Shown: positions 55,104-64,000 of the stretch, one piece after another
How the letters are laid out: every line of letters begins with the position of its first letter
How positions within the stretch are numbered: the first letter of the stretch is position 1
From: Saccharothrix sp.
GTDB taxonomy: Bacteria > Actinomycetota > Actinomycetes > Mycobacteriales > Pseudonocardiaceae
Reading direction: 5' to 3'
DNA: 64,000 bases
Assembly (NCBI RefSeq): GCF_031180885.1
Contig: NZ_JAPSLK010000032.1
Coordinates: forward strand, 31,828-95,827
Notes under the pieces: model-generated
The model's database searches: none
Seen by the model: the letters and a program-made list of their open reading frames with translations, nothing else
Told to the model about the DNA's origin: nothing
Position numbers and translations under genes: made by a program

Positions 55104-56683
55104 CCACTCCTGCCGAGAGGCGACCGGTTCGTCGGGCCCTGATCGGGGTGTCCGACAAGTCGGGGCTGCTGGAACTGGCCACCGGCCTGCACGCGGCCGG
55201 AGTCGAGATCGTCTCCACCGGCGGCACGGCCAAGACCCTGGCCGACGCGGGGGTGCCGGTCACCCCGGTGGAGAGCGTGACCGGGTTCCCCGAGGTGCTC
55301 GACGGCCGGGTGAAGACGCTGCACCCGCGCGTGCACGCCGGCCTGCTCGCCGACACCCGCAAGCCCGAGCACGTCGAGAAGCTGCGCGAGCTGGACATCG
55401 CGCCGTTCGACCTGCTGGTGGTGAACCTGTACCCGTTCACGCAGACCGTGGCGTCCGGCGCGTCGCCGGAGGAGTGCGTCGAGCAGATCGACATCGGCGG
55501 CCCGGCGATGGTGCGCGCGGCGGCGAAGAACCACGCCAGCGTGGCCGTGGTCGTTGACCCGGCGCGGTACTCGTGGGTGCTGTCGCAGGTCGCCGAGGGC
55601 GGGTTCACCCTGGCCGACCGGCAGGGCCTGGCGGCGGCGGCGTTCCGGCACACCGCGTCCTACGACGTGGCCGTGGCGTCGTGGATGGGCAGCGTGCTCA
55701 GCCCCGACGACGAGGGCTCCGGCTTCCCGGGCTGGGTCGGCGCGACCTGGGACCGCAAGCAGGTGCTGCGCTACGGCGAGAACCCGCACCAGAAGGCGGC
55801 CCTGTACACGCAGGGCGACGGCCGGACCGGCCTGGCGACCGCGCAGCAGTTGCACGGCAAGGAGATGTCGTACAACAACTTCGTCGACGCGGACGCGGCG
55901 TGGCGCGCGGCGTGGGACCACACCCTGCCGTGCGTGGCGATCATCAAGCACGCCAACCCTTGCGGCATCGCGGTGTCCTCTGTGGATGGTCCCGGCGCGA
56001 TCGCGGACGCGCACCGCAAGGCGCACGCGTGCGACCCGGTGTCGGCGTTCGGCGGCGTCATCGCGGCCAACCGCGAGGTGACGGTCGAGCTGGCCGAGCA
56101 GGTCGCGGAGATCTTCACCGAGGTGATCATCGCGCCGTCGTACGCCGATGGCGCGGTGGACGTGTTGGCGCGCAAGAAGAACGTCCGCATCCTGGTCGCC
56201 GCGGAGCCTTCCCGCGGTGGCGTCGAGATGCGCGCGGTGTCCGGCGGCCTGCTGCTGCAGACCGTGGACACCATCGAGGCCGAGGGCGACGACCCGGCCA
56301 AGTGGACCCTGGCGTGCGGCGAGCCCCTGGACGCCGCGGGCTTGGCAGACCTGGCCTTCGCGTGGCGCGCGTGCCGCGCGGTGAAGTCGAACGCCATCCT
56401 GCTGGCTTCGGGTGGCGCGACCGTCGGCGCGGGCATGGGCCAGGTCAACCGCGTCGACGCGGCTCGGCTCGCGGTGGCCCGCGCCGGCGACCGGTCGCGG
56501 GGTTCGGTCGCGGCGTCCGACGCGTTCTTCCCGTTCCCGGACGGGTTGGAGGTGCTGCTGGAGGCCGGTGTTCGGGCGGTGGTCCAGCCGGGCGGTTCGG
56601 TCCGGGACGCCGAGGTCATCGCGGCGGCGGAGGCGGCGGGCGCGACGGTCTACCTGACCGGGACCCGCCACTTCGCGCACTGA
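55100..56683 (+). CDS. purH: Bifunctional AICAR formyltransferase/IMP cyclohydrolase
   Basis: A 527-residue enzyme. The N-terminal IMP cyclohydrolase (MGS-like) domain has [14 protein letters not shown] and [16 protein letters not shown], the inter-domain region has [13 protein letters not shown], and the C-terminal AICAR transformylase has the catalytic [12 protein letters not shown] (Lys-His) and [19 protein letters not shown] motif. It carries out the last two steps to IMP, feeding guaB. GTG 55100 overlaps the purN stop (GTGA). A terminator follows at 56694. Confidence 0.96.
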   Translation: MTTPAERRPVRRALIGVSDKSGLLELATGLHAAGVEIVSTGGTAKTLADAGVPVTPVESVTGFPEVLDGRVKTLHPRVHAGLLADTRKPEHVEKLRELDIAPFDLLVVNLYPFTQTVASGASPEECVEQIDIGGPAMVRAAAKNHASVAVVVDPARYSWVLSQVAEGGFTLADRQGLAAAAFRHTASYDVAVASWMGSVLSPDDEGSGFPGWVGATWDRKQVLRYGENPHQKAALYTQGDGRTGLATAQQLHGKEMSYNNFVDADAAWRAAWDHTLPCVAIIKHANPCGIAVSSVDGPGAIADAHRKAHACDPVSAFGGVIAANREVTVELAEQVAEIFTEVIIAPSYADGAVDVLARKKNVRILVAAEPSRGGVEMRAVSGGLLLQTVDTIEAEGDDPAKWTLACGEPLDAAGLADLAFAWRACRAVKSNAILLASGGATVGAGMGQVNRVDAARLAVARAGDRSRGSVAASDAFFPFPDGLEVLLEAGVRAVVQPGGSVRDAEVIAAAEAAGATVYLTGTRHFAH

Positions 56684-56693
56684 TCCGGGTGTG

Positions 56694-56728
56694 AAGCCGC
56701 GCGGTCTCCGCTTGGGGCCGCGCGGCTT
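56694..56728. terminator. Terminator between purH and the convergent DUF3558-like gene
   Basis: aagccgcgcgg (56694-56704) and ccgcgcggctt (56718-56728) form a perfect 11-bp stem with a 13-nt loop, 10 bp after the purH stop and 5 bp before the convergent gene's stop, so it can serve both. Confidence 0.8.
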
Positions 56729-56733
56729 TCGCG

Positions 56734-57600
56734 TTACTTGGCCACCATCTCCTCGGCCGCCTTGCGCACCACGGCCTCGGCGTCGGCGACAGGGAATTCA
56801 GTGTCCTGAAACATTCCCTTCTGCCGACCAAAATATTCAATCGAGTAAACGATCTCGCCCTTGCGCACGACCAGGCCGACGTGGGTCTTGTCGGAGGTCG
56901 CGCCGGGTTTGATGAACATCGCCTCGTCGCCCAGGCCCTCGGTGGGCTTGGACTGGTCGCCGGACAGCTGGGTCTGGCTGCCGAACGTGCTCTTCGCCTG
57001 GTCCTCGTTCTTGGCCTTGTCCTTGTTGAACACCCGGTAGTCGTAGACGTGGATGCTCAGCTTCCGGGGGTTCGTGCCGTCCTTGCCCTTGGCCTGCTCC
57101 CACATGCAGAGGCTGTGCTTGAGGCCGGTCTTGCCGTCGTCGGGCTTGATGGCCAGGCGGAAGCTGCTGGTCTTCGCCTGCTGCTTGAGGCTGTCGCTGA
57201 TGGCGCACGCCTCGGTGGGCTGCTCGCCGGGGCCGCCGCCGACCTCCTCGGTGTACTCCATGTACATCACGCCGAAGACGCCGCCGACGACGAGGACGAT
57301 CGCGCCGACGAGGATGCCGACGACCAGGCCGGTGCGCTTCTTCTTGGGCGGCTGGGGGCCGTAGCCGCCGGGGCCGCCGTAGCCGGGACCCGGTGCGCCG
57401 TAGCCAGGGCCGGGGCCGCCGGGGCCTGGTGCGCCGTAGCCGGGTCCGCCTGGGCCGGGTGCGCCCTGGGGGAATGCGGCCTGGGGCCGGCCGGGCATCG
57501 GGCCGGGCTGAGGGTGGCCGGCTTGCGGTGGGCCGTAACCCGGCTGGGGTGGTGGCTGGGGCTGTTGTGGCTGCTGGGGCCAGTTCTGAGGAGCGTTCAC
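56734..57600 (-). CDS. Membrane-anchored protein with Pro/Gly-rich head and DUF3558-like outer domain
   Basis: A 288-residue protein. Residues 1-85 are Pro/Gln/Gly/Tyr-rich cytoplasmic sequence with PGPGYGAPGP-type repeats, then a KKKR stop-transfer and a TM helix (GLVVGILVGAIVLVVGGVFGVMYM, ~91-114). The outer ~170 residues have two Cys (EACAIS, LCMWEQ) that may form a disulfide and match the pattern of DUF3558-type surface proteins. The function is unknown. A Pro-rich head of this type is common in actinobacterial septum-associated proteins. It is convergent with purH and divergent from the SOS-regulated mutasome operon. Confidence 0.78.
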   Translation of the reverse strand: MNAPQNWPQQPQQPQPPPQPGYGPPQAGHPQPGPMPGRPQAAFPQGAPGPGGPGYGAPGPGGPGPGYGAPGPGYGGPGGYGPQPPKKKRTGLVVGILVGAIVLVVGGVFGVMYMEYTEEVGGGPGEQPTEACAISDSLKQQAKTSSFRLAIKPDDGKTGLKHSLCMWEQAKGKDGTNPRKLSIHVYDYRVFNKDKAKNEDQAKSTFGSQTQLSGDQSKPTEGLGDEAMFIKPGATSDKTHVGLVVRKGEIVYSIEYFGRQKGMFQDTEFPVADAEAVVRKAAEEMVAK

Positions 57601-57662
57601 GGTTCCCCCCGTGTGTCGCGGAAGCGTCGGGCCGCAGTCTGCCAGTCACCCGTCCGTGGCTC

Positions 57663-57693
57663 TTGACGCCGGGTGGTCCGGAGGGGATAAGAT
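57663..57693 (+). promoter_or_regulatory. Possible promoter of the mutasome operon
   Basis: ttgacg (57663-57668) and taagat (57688-57693) resemble -35 and -10 boxes; the 19-nt spacing is slightly long. The SOS box starts 11 bp after the -10, so LexA bound there would cover the start site. Confidence 0.45.
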
Positions 57694-57704
57694 CGTGTCG
57701 TCGT

Positions 57705-57720
57705 TCGAACAGGTGTTCGA
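57705..57720. promoter_or_regulatory. LexA-binding SOS box upstream of imuA'
   Basis: tcgaac-aggt-gttcga, a perfect fit to the actinobacterial SOS consensus TCGAAC-N4-GTTCGA. It lies 71 bp before the imuA' start and downstream of a candidate promoter. In mycobacteria imuA'B and dnaE2 are LexA-repressed and DNA-damage-induced, so the same control is expected here. Confidence 0.92.
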
Positions 57721-57790
57721 CGGACAGGTCGCCGGCTTCCCACGGCGATCCGCGCACAGGGGTGCGCGCGGATTCGTGGGAGGAGGGTTG

Positions 57791-58531
57791 GTGTCGTCCA
57801 GGTCGGCAACGGCGACGTTGGTCGCGCTCGGGGTAGGCGCGGCCGGCGAGTCGGCCACGGCATCGGCTCGGGCTCTGCCGGTTCGCGGGGAACTGGCGGA
57901 GATCCTCCCGTGGGGCGGCCTGCGGCGGGGCAGCACGGTGTCGGTGCGCGGGTCGACATCGTTGCTGCTCACGCTGGTGGCCGAGGCGACATCGGAAGGG
58001 TGCTGGGCGGCGGTGGTCGGTCTGCCGCGGTGCGGGGCGCTCGCGGCGGCCGAGTTGGGGGTGGCCGTCCACCGCCTCGCGCTCGTGCCCCGTCCCGGTC
58101 GGGACCGGGACGAGGTCGAGCGCACCGTGGCGGCGTTGCTGGACGGCTTCGACCTCGTGTCGGTGGCCACCCCGGTGACGCCCGCGACCGCACGCAAGCT
58201 CTCCGCGCGGGCACGGCACCGCAAAGCCGTCCTGCTGCCGTTCGGGATCGGCTGGCCCGGTGCCGACGTGGAGCTGCGCGCCGCCTTCAGCCGGTGGACG
58301 GGCCTGGGCGAGGGCCACGGCCTGCTCACCGGCCGCACCGTGACCGTCCGCGCGACCGGCCGGGGGGCCGCCGCGCGGGAACGGACCGCGGTGCTGTCCC
58401 TGCCAGGCGTTCCCGCGCGGGGAGAGGCGTCCCTGCCCGCCTCCGACCTCGCGCGGGAACGGTCCTGGCGACCCGTCGGGAGCCGCGAGCGCGTGCTGCA
58501 CCCGGTCCCGGTTCCGGCGGAGGCGGGGTGA
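57791..58531 (+). CDS. imuA': ImuA' mutasome accessory protein
   Basis: A 246-residue protein of the RecA-like ImuA' family. GTG 57791 follows aggagg and begins MSSRSATATLVALG. A RecA-type core is recognisable (ILPWGGLRRGSTVSVRGSTSLLLTLVAEATSEGCWAAVVGLPRCG), but the Walker A lysine is absent, as in other ImuA' proteins. ImuA' has no polymerase activity; it interacts with ImuB and is required for DnaE2-dependent damage mutagenesis. It is the first gene of the SOS-controlled operon. 181 bp separate it from imuB. Confidence 0.88.
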   Translation: MSSRSATATLVALGVGAAGESATASARALPVRGELAEILPWGGLRRGSTVSVRGSTSLLLTLVAEATSEGCWAAVVGLPRCGALAAAELGVAVHRLALVPRPGRDRDEVERTVAALLDGFDLVSVATPVTPATARKLSARARHRKAVLLPFGIGWPGADVELRAAFSRWTGLGEGHGLLTGRTVTVRATGRGAAARERTAVLSLPGVPARGEASLPASDLARERSWRPVGSRERVLHPVPVPAEAG

Positions 58532-58609
58532 TCATCGTGCTGTGCCGCTTCCTCGCCGCGCTTCCGCGACTTCGCCCGGCGTCCGCCGCGCCCATGCCTG
58601 ACCGCGCGC

Positions 58610-58657
58610 CCGCCGCGCTCGACTCCGCGCTCGCGTCCGCCGCGCTCGACTCCGCGC
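58610..58657. repeat. Direct repeat in the imuA'-imuB spacer
   Basis: A 21-bp word, ccgccgcgctcgactccgcgc, occurs at 58610-58630 and 58637-58657 (27-bp period), with a related fragment near 58582. The 181-bp spacer (58532-58712) carries no believable gene. Confidence 0.7.
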
Positions 58658-58712
58658 CCGGTGTCGCGCCTTGGCGGCTCGGGGGCTGGACGCGATTCGG
58701 AGGTGTGCCCCG

Positions 58713-60284
58713 ATGACCGGCTACACGCTCGCCGTCTGGTGCCCGGACTGGCCGGTCGTCGCCGCCTCCGCCGAAGCCGCCCTCCTCCCGCACGTCCCCG
58801 CCGCCGTCGTCCGCAACAACGAGGTCATCGCCTGCTCGGCCGTCGCCCGCGCGGAAGGCGTCCGGCGGGCCATGCGCAAGCGCACCGCGCAGAGCCAGTG
58901 CCCCGAACTGGTGGTCTTCGACCACGACGAGGTCCGCGACGCCCGCCTGTTCGAACCGGTCGCCGCCGCCGTCGAGGAACTGGCTCCGGGCATCGAGGTG
59001 GTCCGCCCCGGGCTCGTCGCGGTCGCCGCGCGCGGCCCGGTCGGGTACTGGGGATCACCCGAACGGGCGGCGGAGCGGATCGTGGACCACGTCGCCGTGC
59101 ACGCCGGCGTCGAGGCGCAGGTGGGGTTCGCGGACGGGTTGTTCGCCGCGACCCTCGCCGCGCAGCGTGGTCTGGTCGTCCCGGCCGGCGGGGCGCGGGA
59201 GTTCCTCGCCCCGCTGGGCGTGCACGAGCTGAACCCGCCCGCCGAGCACCGCCCGGACCGCGCCGACCTGGTGGACCTGTTGCGGCGCTTGGGTTTGCGC
59301 ACCCTCGGCGCGTTCGCCGAGGTCCCGGAGCGGGACGTGGCCAGCCGCTTCGGCCGGGACGCCGTGCTGGCCCACCGCCTCGCGGGCGGGTTGGAGGAAC
59401 GGCCGCGGGTCCGCCGCCGGCCGCCGCCCGAGCTGTCCGTCACGCAGACCCTCGACCCGCCCGTGAACCGGGTCGACGCCGCCGCGTTCGCCGCGAAGGC
59501 ACTGGCCGAGCGCCTGCACCAGGTGCTCGCCGACCGCGGCCTGGCGTGCACGCGGCTGGGCATCCGGGCGACCACCGAGCACGGTGAGCAGCTGCGCCGG
59601 GTGTGGCGGTGCGCCGATCCGCTGACGCCGCAGGGCATCGCGGACCGGGTGCGCTGGCAGCTCGACGGCTGGCTGACCCGCGAACGCCTCACCTCCGGCC
59701 TGCACCTGCTCCAGCTCGACCCGGAGGAGGTCGTCGACGCCGCCGCCCTCCAACTCGGCCTGTGGCCGGGCGCGGGCCAGGACCAGGGGGAGGCCGCCGA
59801 GCGCGCCGCCCGCGCGATGGTGCACGTCCAAGGCCTGCTCGGGCCGGACGCGGTGGTCACGCCGGTGTTGCAGGGCGGTCGGGGACCGGTCGAGCGGGTG
59901 CGGCTGGTGCCGTGGGGGGACGAGCGCACGCCGGCGACCGACCCGGACCCGCCGTGGCCGGGCCGGCTGCCCGCGCCGTCGCCGGCGACGGTGTTCGCGT
60001 CCCCCGAACCGGTGGTGCTGGTGGACGAGGCGGGCGGCGACGTCGTCGTCACCGGGTACGCGGAACTGGTCGGCCGGCCCGCCCGGCTGGTCCACAGTGG
60101 ACAGTCGCGGCGGGTGGTGGCGTGGTCCGGGCCGTGGCCGGTGGACGAGCGGTGGTGGGACGAGGAGAGCGCGGTGCGGGCGGCGCGCCTGCAGGTCCTG
60201 GGCGCCGCGCCGGACGGGGAAGAACTGGCCTACCTGCTGATCCGCGCGGGTGGGAAGTGGGCGGTGGAAGGGGTGTACGACTGA
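58713..60284 (+). CDS. imuB: ImuB, catalytically inactive Y-family polymerase homologue
   Basis: A 523-residue Y-family protein from ATG 58713 (cggagg upstream). The usual metal-binding acids are missing: the first motif reads LAVWCPDWPVVAAS and the SIDE motif position reads VVRPGLVAVAARG, so it should be a non-catalytic hub. QLGLWP at residues 347-352 fits the beta-clamp motif that tethers ImuB to the sliding clamp. The HhH and little-finger-like regions are present. ImuB recruits ImuA' and DnaE2 at damaged forks. Its stop overlaps the ATG of the 59-codon gene by one base (TGATG). Confidence 0.92.
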   Translation: MTGYTLAVWCPDWPVVAASAEAALLPHVPAAVVRNNEVIACSAVARAEGVRRAMRKRTAQSQCPELVVFDHDEVRDARLFEPVAAAVEELAPGIEVVRPGLVAVAARGPVGYWGSPERAAERIVDHVAVHAGVEAQVGFADGLFAATLAAQRGLVVPAGGAREFLAPLGVHELNPPAEHRPDRADLVDLLRRLGLRTLGAFAEVPERDVASRFGRDAVLAHRLAGGLEERPRVRRRPPPELSVTQTLDPPVNRVDAAAFAAKALAERLHQVLADRGLACTRLGIRATTEHGEQLRRVWRCADPLTPQGIADRVRWQLDGWLTRERLTSGLHLLQLDPEEVVDAAALQLGLWPGAGQDQGEAAERAARAMVHVQGLLGPDAVVTPVLQGGRGPVERVRLVPWGDERTPATDPDPPWPGRLPAPSPATVFASPEPVVLVDEAGGDVVVTGYAELVGRPARLVHSGQSRRVVAWSGPWPVDERWWDEESAVRAARLQVLGAAPDGEELAYLLIRAGGKWAVEGVYD

Positions 60285-60463
60285 TGTCTGCCGATTTCTT
60301 CGAGGCCGAGGGCCTGTCCGACTGGCTGGACGGCTACGAACCGGGCACCGGCCTGGGCGCGGCCTTCAACGGCAACGATCCCGAACCGGCCTACCCGGCG
60401 CGCTTCGGGTGGGCGCCGCCGCTGGTCCCCCTGCCCCGCCGGGCCCCGGACGAGCTGTTCTGA
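60284..60463 (+). CDS. Small uncharacterised protein coupled to imuB and dnaE2
   Basis: A 59-residue protein, MSADFFEAEGLSDWLDGYEPG... ending in RRAPDELF. ATG 60284 overlaps the imuB stop (TGATG), and dnaE2 starts 1 bp after its own stop (GTG 60465), so it is translated inside the mutasome operon. It is acidic at the N-terminus (FFEAEGLSDWLD) and Pro/Arg-rich at the C-terminus, with no TM segment. No known domain was recognised and mycobacterial operons do not carry it in this position. A mutasome accessory role is inferred from coupling only. Confidence 0.7.
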   Translation: MSADFFEAEGLSDWLDGYEPGTGLGAAFNGNDPEPAYPARFGWAPPLVPLPRRAPDELF

Positions 60464-60464
60464 C

Positions 60465-63400
60465 GTGGGCTGGAACAACCCGCCGGTCCGCTGGTCGGAG
60501 CTGGAACGCGCGCTGTCCGGCAAGCCGCCGCTGCCCGACGGCGGCGACAGCCCGGCCTGGACCCGGCACCGCGACCGGTACGAGGCGCCGCCGGACTTCG
60601 CGGTCAAGGTCGACGAGCTGGGCGCGACCCGGACCCGCGTCCCGTACGTGGAACTGCACTGCCACTCGAACTTCAGCTTCCTCGACGGGGCGAGCCACCC
60701 GGAGGAGCTGGTCGAGGCGGCGCAGCAGCTCGGGCTGGACGGGCTCGCGATCACCGACCACGACGGCATGTACGGCGTGGTCCGGTTCGCCGAGGCCGCG
60801 AAGGAACTCGGCGTGCGCACGGTGTTCGGCACGGAACTGAGCCTGGGGCTCACCACACCGCAGAACGGCGCCTCCGACCCGGAGGGCGAACACCTGTTGC
60901 TGCTGGCCACGAACCCGAACGGCTACCACGCGCTGTGCCGCACCATCACCACCGGCCAGCTCGCTGAGGGCAGCGAGAAGGGCCGTCCGATCTACTCGCT
61001 GGAGCAGGTCGTCGCGGACACGCGGGACGAGTGCGTCGTGCTCACCGGGTGCCGCAAGGGCGCGGTGCGGCGGGCGTTGGCGGCGGGTGGTCCGGAGGCG
61101 GCGTTCGCGGCGTTGCGGCAGTTGGTCGCGCTGTACGGCGAGGACCGCGTGTACGTCGAGCTGACCGACCACGGCTACCCGGAGGACGGTCCGCGCAACG
61201 ACCTGCTGTGGGGCATGGCCGCGGAGCTGGGGCTGCCGACCGTGGCGACGAACAACGTGCACTACGCGGTGCCGTCACGGGGTCGGCTGGCGGCGGCGAT
61301 GGCGGCCGTGCGGGCGCGGCGCAGCCTGGACGAGATGACCGGGTGGCTCCCGCCGGGGCGCACCGCGTGCCTGCGGTCGGGGGAGGAGATGGCGCGGCGG
61401 TTCGCCCGGTTCCCCGGCGCCGTGCACCGCGCTGCCGTGCTCGGGATGCAGTGCCAGTTCGACCTGAAGCTCATCGCGCCCGAGCTGCCGCCGTTCGACG
61501 TGCCCGAGGGCGAGGACGAGGACAGCCACCTGCGCGCGCTGACCTATGCGGGCGCGCGGCGGCGTTACGGCACGCCCGAGGAGAACCCCAAGGCGTACCG
61601 GCAGATCGAGCACGAGCTGCGGATCATCGAGGACCTCGGGTTCCCGGGCTACTTCCTGGTGGTGCACGACATCGTGGACTTCTGCCGCCGCAACGACATC
61701 CTGTGCCAGGGGCGGGGGTCGGCGGCGAACTCCGCGGTGTGCTTCGCGCTGGGCATCACCAACGTCGACGCGGTCCGGTTCGACCTGCTGTTCGAGCGCT
61801 TCCTCGCGCCCGTCCGGGACGGGCCGCCGGACATCGACCTGGACATCGAGTCGGACCGGCGCGAGGAGGCCATCCAGTACGTCTACCGCAAGTACGGGCG
61901 GCGGCACGCGGCGCAGGTGGCGAACGTCATCAGCTACCGGGCGCGGTCGGCGATCCGGGACGTGGCCAGGGCTTTGGGGCACTCGGTCGGCCAACAGGAC
62001 GCGTGGAGCAAGCAGATCGACCGGTGGGGACCGCTGCGGTCCACTGTGGACGCCGTGGAGATCCCGCGGCCGGTCCTGGAACTGGCCGCGCAACTGGAGA
62101 ACTTCCCGCGCCACCTGGGCATCCACTCCGGCGGGATGGTGATCTGCGACCGGCCGGTGAGCGAGGTGTGCCCGGTGGAGAACGGGCGGATGGCGAACCG
62201 GACCGTGCTGCAGTGGGACAAGGACGACTGTGCGTCCATCGGCCTGGTCAAGTTCGACCTCCTGGGCTGGGCATGTTGTCGGCCCTGCACTACGCGATCG
62301 ACCTCGTCCGCGAGCACGAGGGCGTCGAGGTCGACATGGGGCGGATCGACCTGGCCGACGAACGCGTGTACGAGATGCTGCAAAAGGCCGATTCCGTAGG
62401 GGTTTTCCAGGTGGAGAGCCGCGCCCAGATGGCGACCCTGCCCCGGCTGAAGCCGCGCGAGTTCTACGACCTGGTCGTCGAGGTCGCCCTGATCCGGCCG
62501 GGCCCGATCCAGGGCGGGTCGGTGCACCCGTACATCCGGCGGCGCAACGGCCAGGAGAAGTGGGAGCACGACCACCCGCTGCTGGCCGGTGCGCTGCAGA
62601 AAACCCTTGGCGTGCCGCTGTTCCAGGAGCAGTTGATGCAGATCGCCGTGGACGTGGCCGACTTCACCCCCGCCGAGGCCGACGAACTGCGGCGGGCGAT
62701 GGGCGCCAAGCGTTCCACGTTGAGGATGGAACGCTTGCGCGACCGGTTCTACCAGGGCGCTTTGGCGAACGGGGTCGAGGAGGAGTTGGCGGAGCAGATC
62801 TACGCGAAGCTGCTGGCGTTCTCGAACTTCGGCTTCCCCGAGAGCCACGCGTTGAGCTTCGCGCACCTGGTGTTCGTGAGCGCGTGGTTCAAGCTCTACC
62901 ACCCGGCGGCGTTCTGCGCGGCACTCCTGCGCGCGCAGCCGATGGGCTTCTACTCACCCCAGTCCCTGGTCGCCGACGCCCGCCGCCACGGCGTCCAGGT
63001 CCTGGGCCCGGACGTCAACGCCAGCCTCCCGCACGCCACCGTGGAACGCTTCGACGGCAAGCTCGCTGTGCGGTTGGGTTTGGCGGGCATCCGCAACATC
63101 GGCCAACGCCTGGCCGAAACCATTGTGGCCCAACGCGCTTCGGGTACGTACCGGGACATGACCGACCTGGGCACGAGGGTCCGCCTGACCGCGATTCAGG
63201 CGGAATCCCTCGCCACCGCAGGTACTTTCACCTCGTTCGGCTTGGACCGCCGTCGAGCGTTGTGGGCGGCGGGGGCAGTGGCCGGCATCCGCCCTGATCG
63301 CCTGCCGAACACCACGGTCGGCACCGAGGCGCCTGTGTTGCCCGGCATGGACGACGTCGAGTTGGCGTCGGCGGACGTGTGGGCGATGAGCCTGTCCCCG

Positions 63401-63760
63401 ACCAGTTTTCCCACCGAGTTCGTGCGCGAGCACCTGGACACCCTCGGCGCTTTGACGGTTTCGGCGCTGTCGGGGGTTCCGGATCGAACGGTCGTCCTCA
63501 TCGGCGGTGCTGTGACGCATCGCCAACGTCCCGCGACGGCCGGCGGGGTGACGTTCCTGAACATCGAGGACGAGACGGGCATGGTCAACGTCGTCTGCAC
63601 CACGGGCCTGTGGACCCGCTACCGCAAGGTCGCGAGATCGAGCCCGGCCCTGCTCGTGCGCGGGGTGCTGGAGAAGGCGGAGGGCGTCATCAGCATCAGG
63701 GCCCACCGCCTGACGCGCCTGGACCTGAAACTCCCCACCCGCTCGCGAGACTTCCGCTGA
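60465..63760 (+). pseudogene. dnaE2: dnaE2, error-prone DNA polymerase III alpha, split by an apparent 1-nt deletion near 62267
   Basis: The first frame (from GTG 60465, MGWNNPPVRW) carries the PHP domain (YVELHCHSNFSFLDGASHPE, ITDHDGMYGV) and the palm motif with catalytic Asps (PDIDLDIESDRREEA), then leaves the family sequence after KFDLLG at about 62267 and stops at 62399. The next frame resumes exactly with LGMLSALHYAIDLVREHEG and runs through the fingers and HhH/OB region to 63760. Restoring one C in ggctgggc (giving ggcctgggc) yields one protein of about 1098 residues, the normal DnaE2 length. No slippery site is evident. It may be a sequencing error, a real mutation, or less likely a recoding event. 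DnaE2 is the catalytic polymerase of the mutasome. Confidence 0.9.
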
Positions 63761-63885
63761 CCCATCCCCGCCAACCGTCCCACCCGCCGCGCCACCGACT
63801 GCCGCCACCGGCCCCGCCGCCGGCCGCGCCGCCACCCGCCGGGCCTGCCGCGCACGCGGAGCCGCCCGGCCGTCGTGCCGCCACC

Positions 63886-64000
63886 GGCCGTGCCGCCACC
63901 GGCCGTGCCGCCACCGGCCGTGCCGCCACCGGCCGTGCCGCCACCGGCCGTGCCGCCACCGGCCGTGCCGCCACCGGCCGTGCCGCCACCGGCCGTGCCG
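63886..64000. repeat. Tandem repeat, 15-bp unit, running off the window edge
   Basis: The unit ggccgtgccgccacc is repeated seven times without change from 63886 to 63990, with a 10-bp partial copy to the edge and a variant copy just before 63886. It starts ~110 bp after the dnaE2 stop. The preceding stretch 63761-63885 is Pro/Ala/Arg-like low complexity without a gene. The unit is a multiple of 3 and would read as VAARP-type repeats on one strand, but no start or gene context supports coding. Confidence 0.85.

Noticed and set aside
62255..62280. Programmed -1 frameshift in dnaE2
   Set aside because: There is no X-XXY-YYZ slippery heptamer and no obvious downstream pseudoknot; a simple 1-nt deletion explains the data.
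63696..63989. Repeat protein (AARPV repeats) on the minus strand at the right edge
   Set aside because: The period is a multiple of three by chance of a 15-bp unit; no start site, domain or partner gene supports it.

Overview
The window is about 72-73 % GC, densely coded, and reads as an actinomycete of the Pseudonocardiales (Saccharothrix/Actinosynnema/Amycolatopsis type). Supporting points are the WhiB and SsgA-like proteins, sigma-D with its RsdA-type anti-sigma factor, several PknB-type kinases, CIRCE-controlled groESL1, and gene orders shared with Mycobacterium tuberculosis. One block matches the Rv3418c-Rv3409c neighbourhood (groES, groEL1, whiB3, hypothetical, sigD, rsdA, DUF5319, guaB2, guaB3, choD, with guaA further on). 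A second matches Rv0948c-Rv0957 (chorismate mutase, uvrD1/pcrA, M23 peptidase, sucC, sucD, DUF5336, DUF6350, purN, purH). The ImuA'-ImuB-DnaE2 mutasome follows. No rRNA, tRNA, CRISPR array, IS element or prophage was seen.

Layout. 1-2.9 kb: the 5' part of an AfsR/SARP-type activator, divergent from an imine-reductase-like enzyme, with four 11-bp-phased direct repeats between them. 2.9-6.8 kb: PhoD-type phosphatase and groES-groEL1 behind a CIRCE element. 7.3-12.9 kb: regulators (WhiB3, a CarH/LitR-like MerR protein, an atypical LuxR-type regulator, SigD/RsdA). 13-20 kb: guaB, guaB3, choD, and a coupled metallo-beta-lactamase-fold/FAD-monooxygenase pair. 20.6-23.4 kb: P450 and SDR genes divergent from a TetR gene, with a perfect 28-bp palindrome between. 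23.4-26.9 kb: a two-component system with a PspC-fused kinase, and a divergent PspC operon. 27-30 kb: guaA and an aldehyde dehydrogenase. 30-41 kb: three Ser/Thr kinases and three single-pass membrane proteins, four of these six ending in similar extracytoplasmic domains, with SsgA-like, EamA and LysR genes among them. 41.4-45.3 kb: an HDAC-fold hydrolase, chorismate mutase and pcrA. 45.9-56.7 kb: cell-envelope genes, sucCD and purNH. 57.7-63.8 kb: an SOS box, imuA', imuB, a 59-codon gene and a frameshifted dnaE2.

The strongest unlisted signal is a complete ribosome-mediated attenuator upstream of the chorismate mutase gene (42795-42900, minus strand). An 18-residue leader peptide with a Phe-Glu-Phe-Phe-Tyr run, using rare TTT codons, is followed by pause, antiterminator and terminator helices that exclude one another. 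Other notable signals are the SARP-like repeats, the 1-nt frameshift in dnaE2, the small gene coupled to imuB, and intergenic tandem repeats with a recurring 17-bp period. Annotations rest on reading motifs and gene order by eye; no database search or folding program was run.
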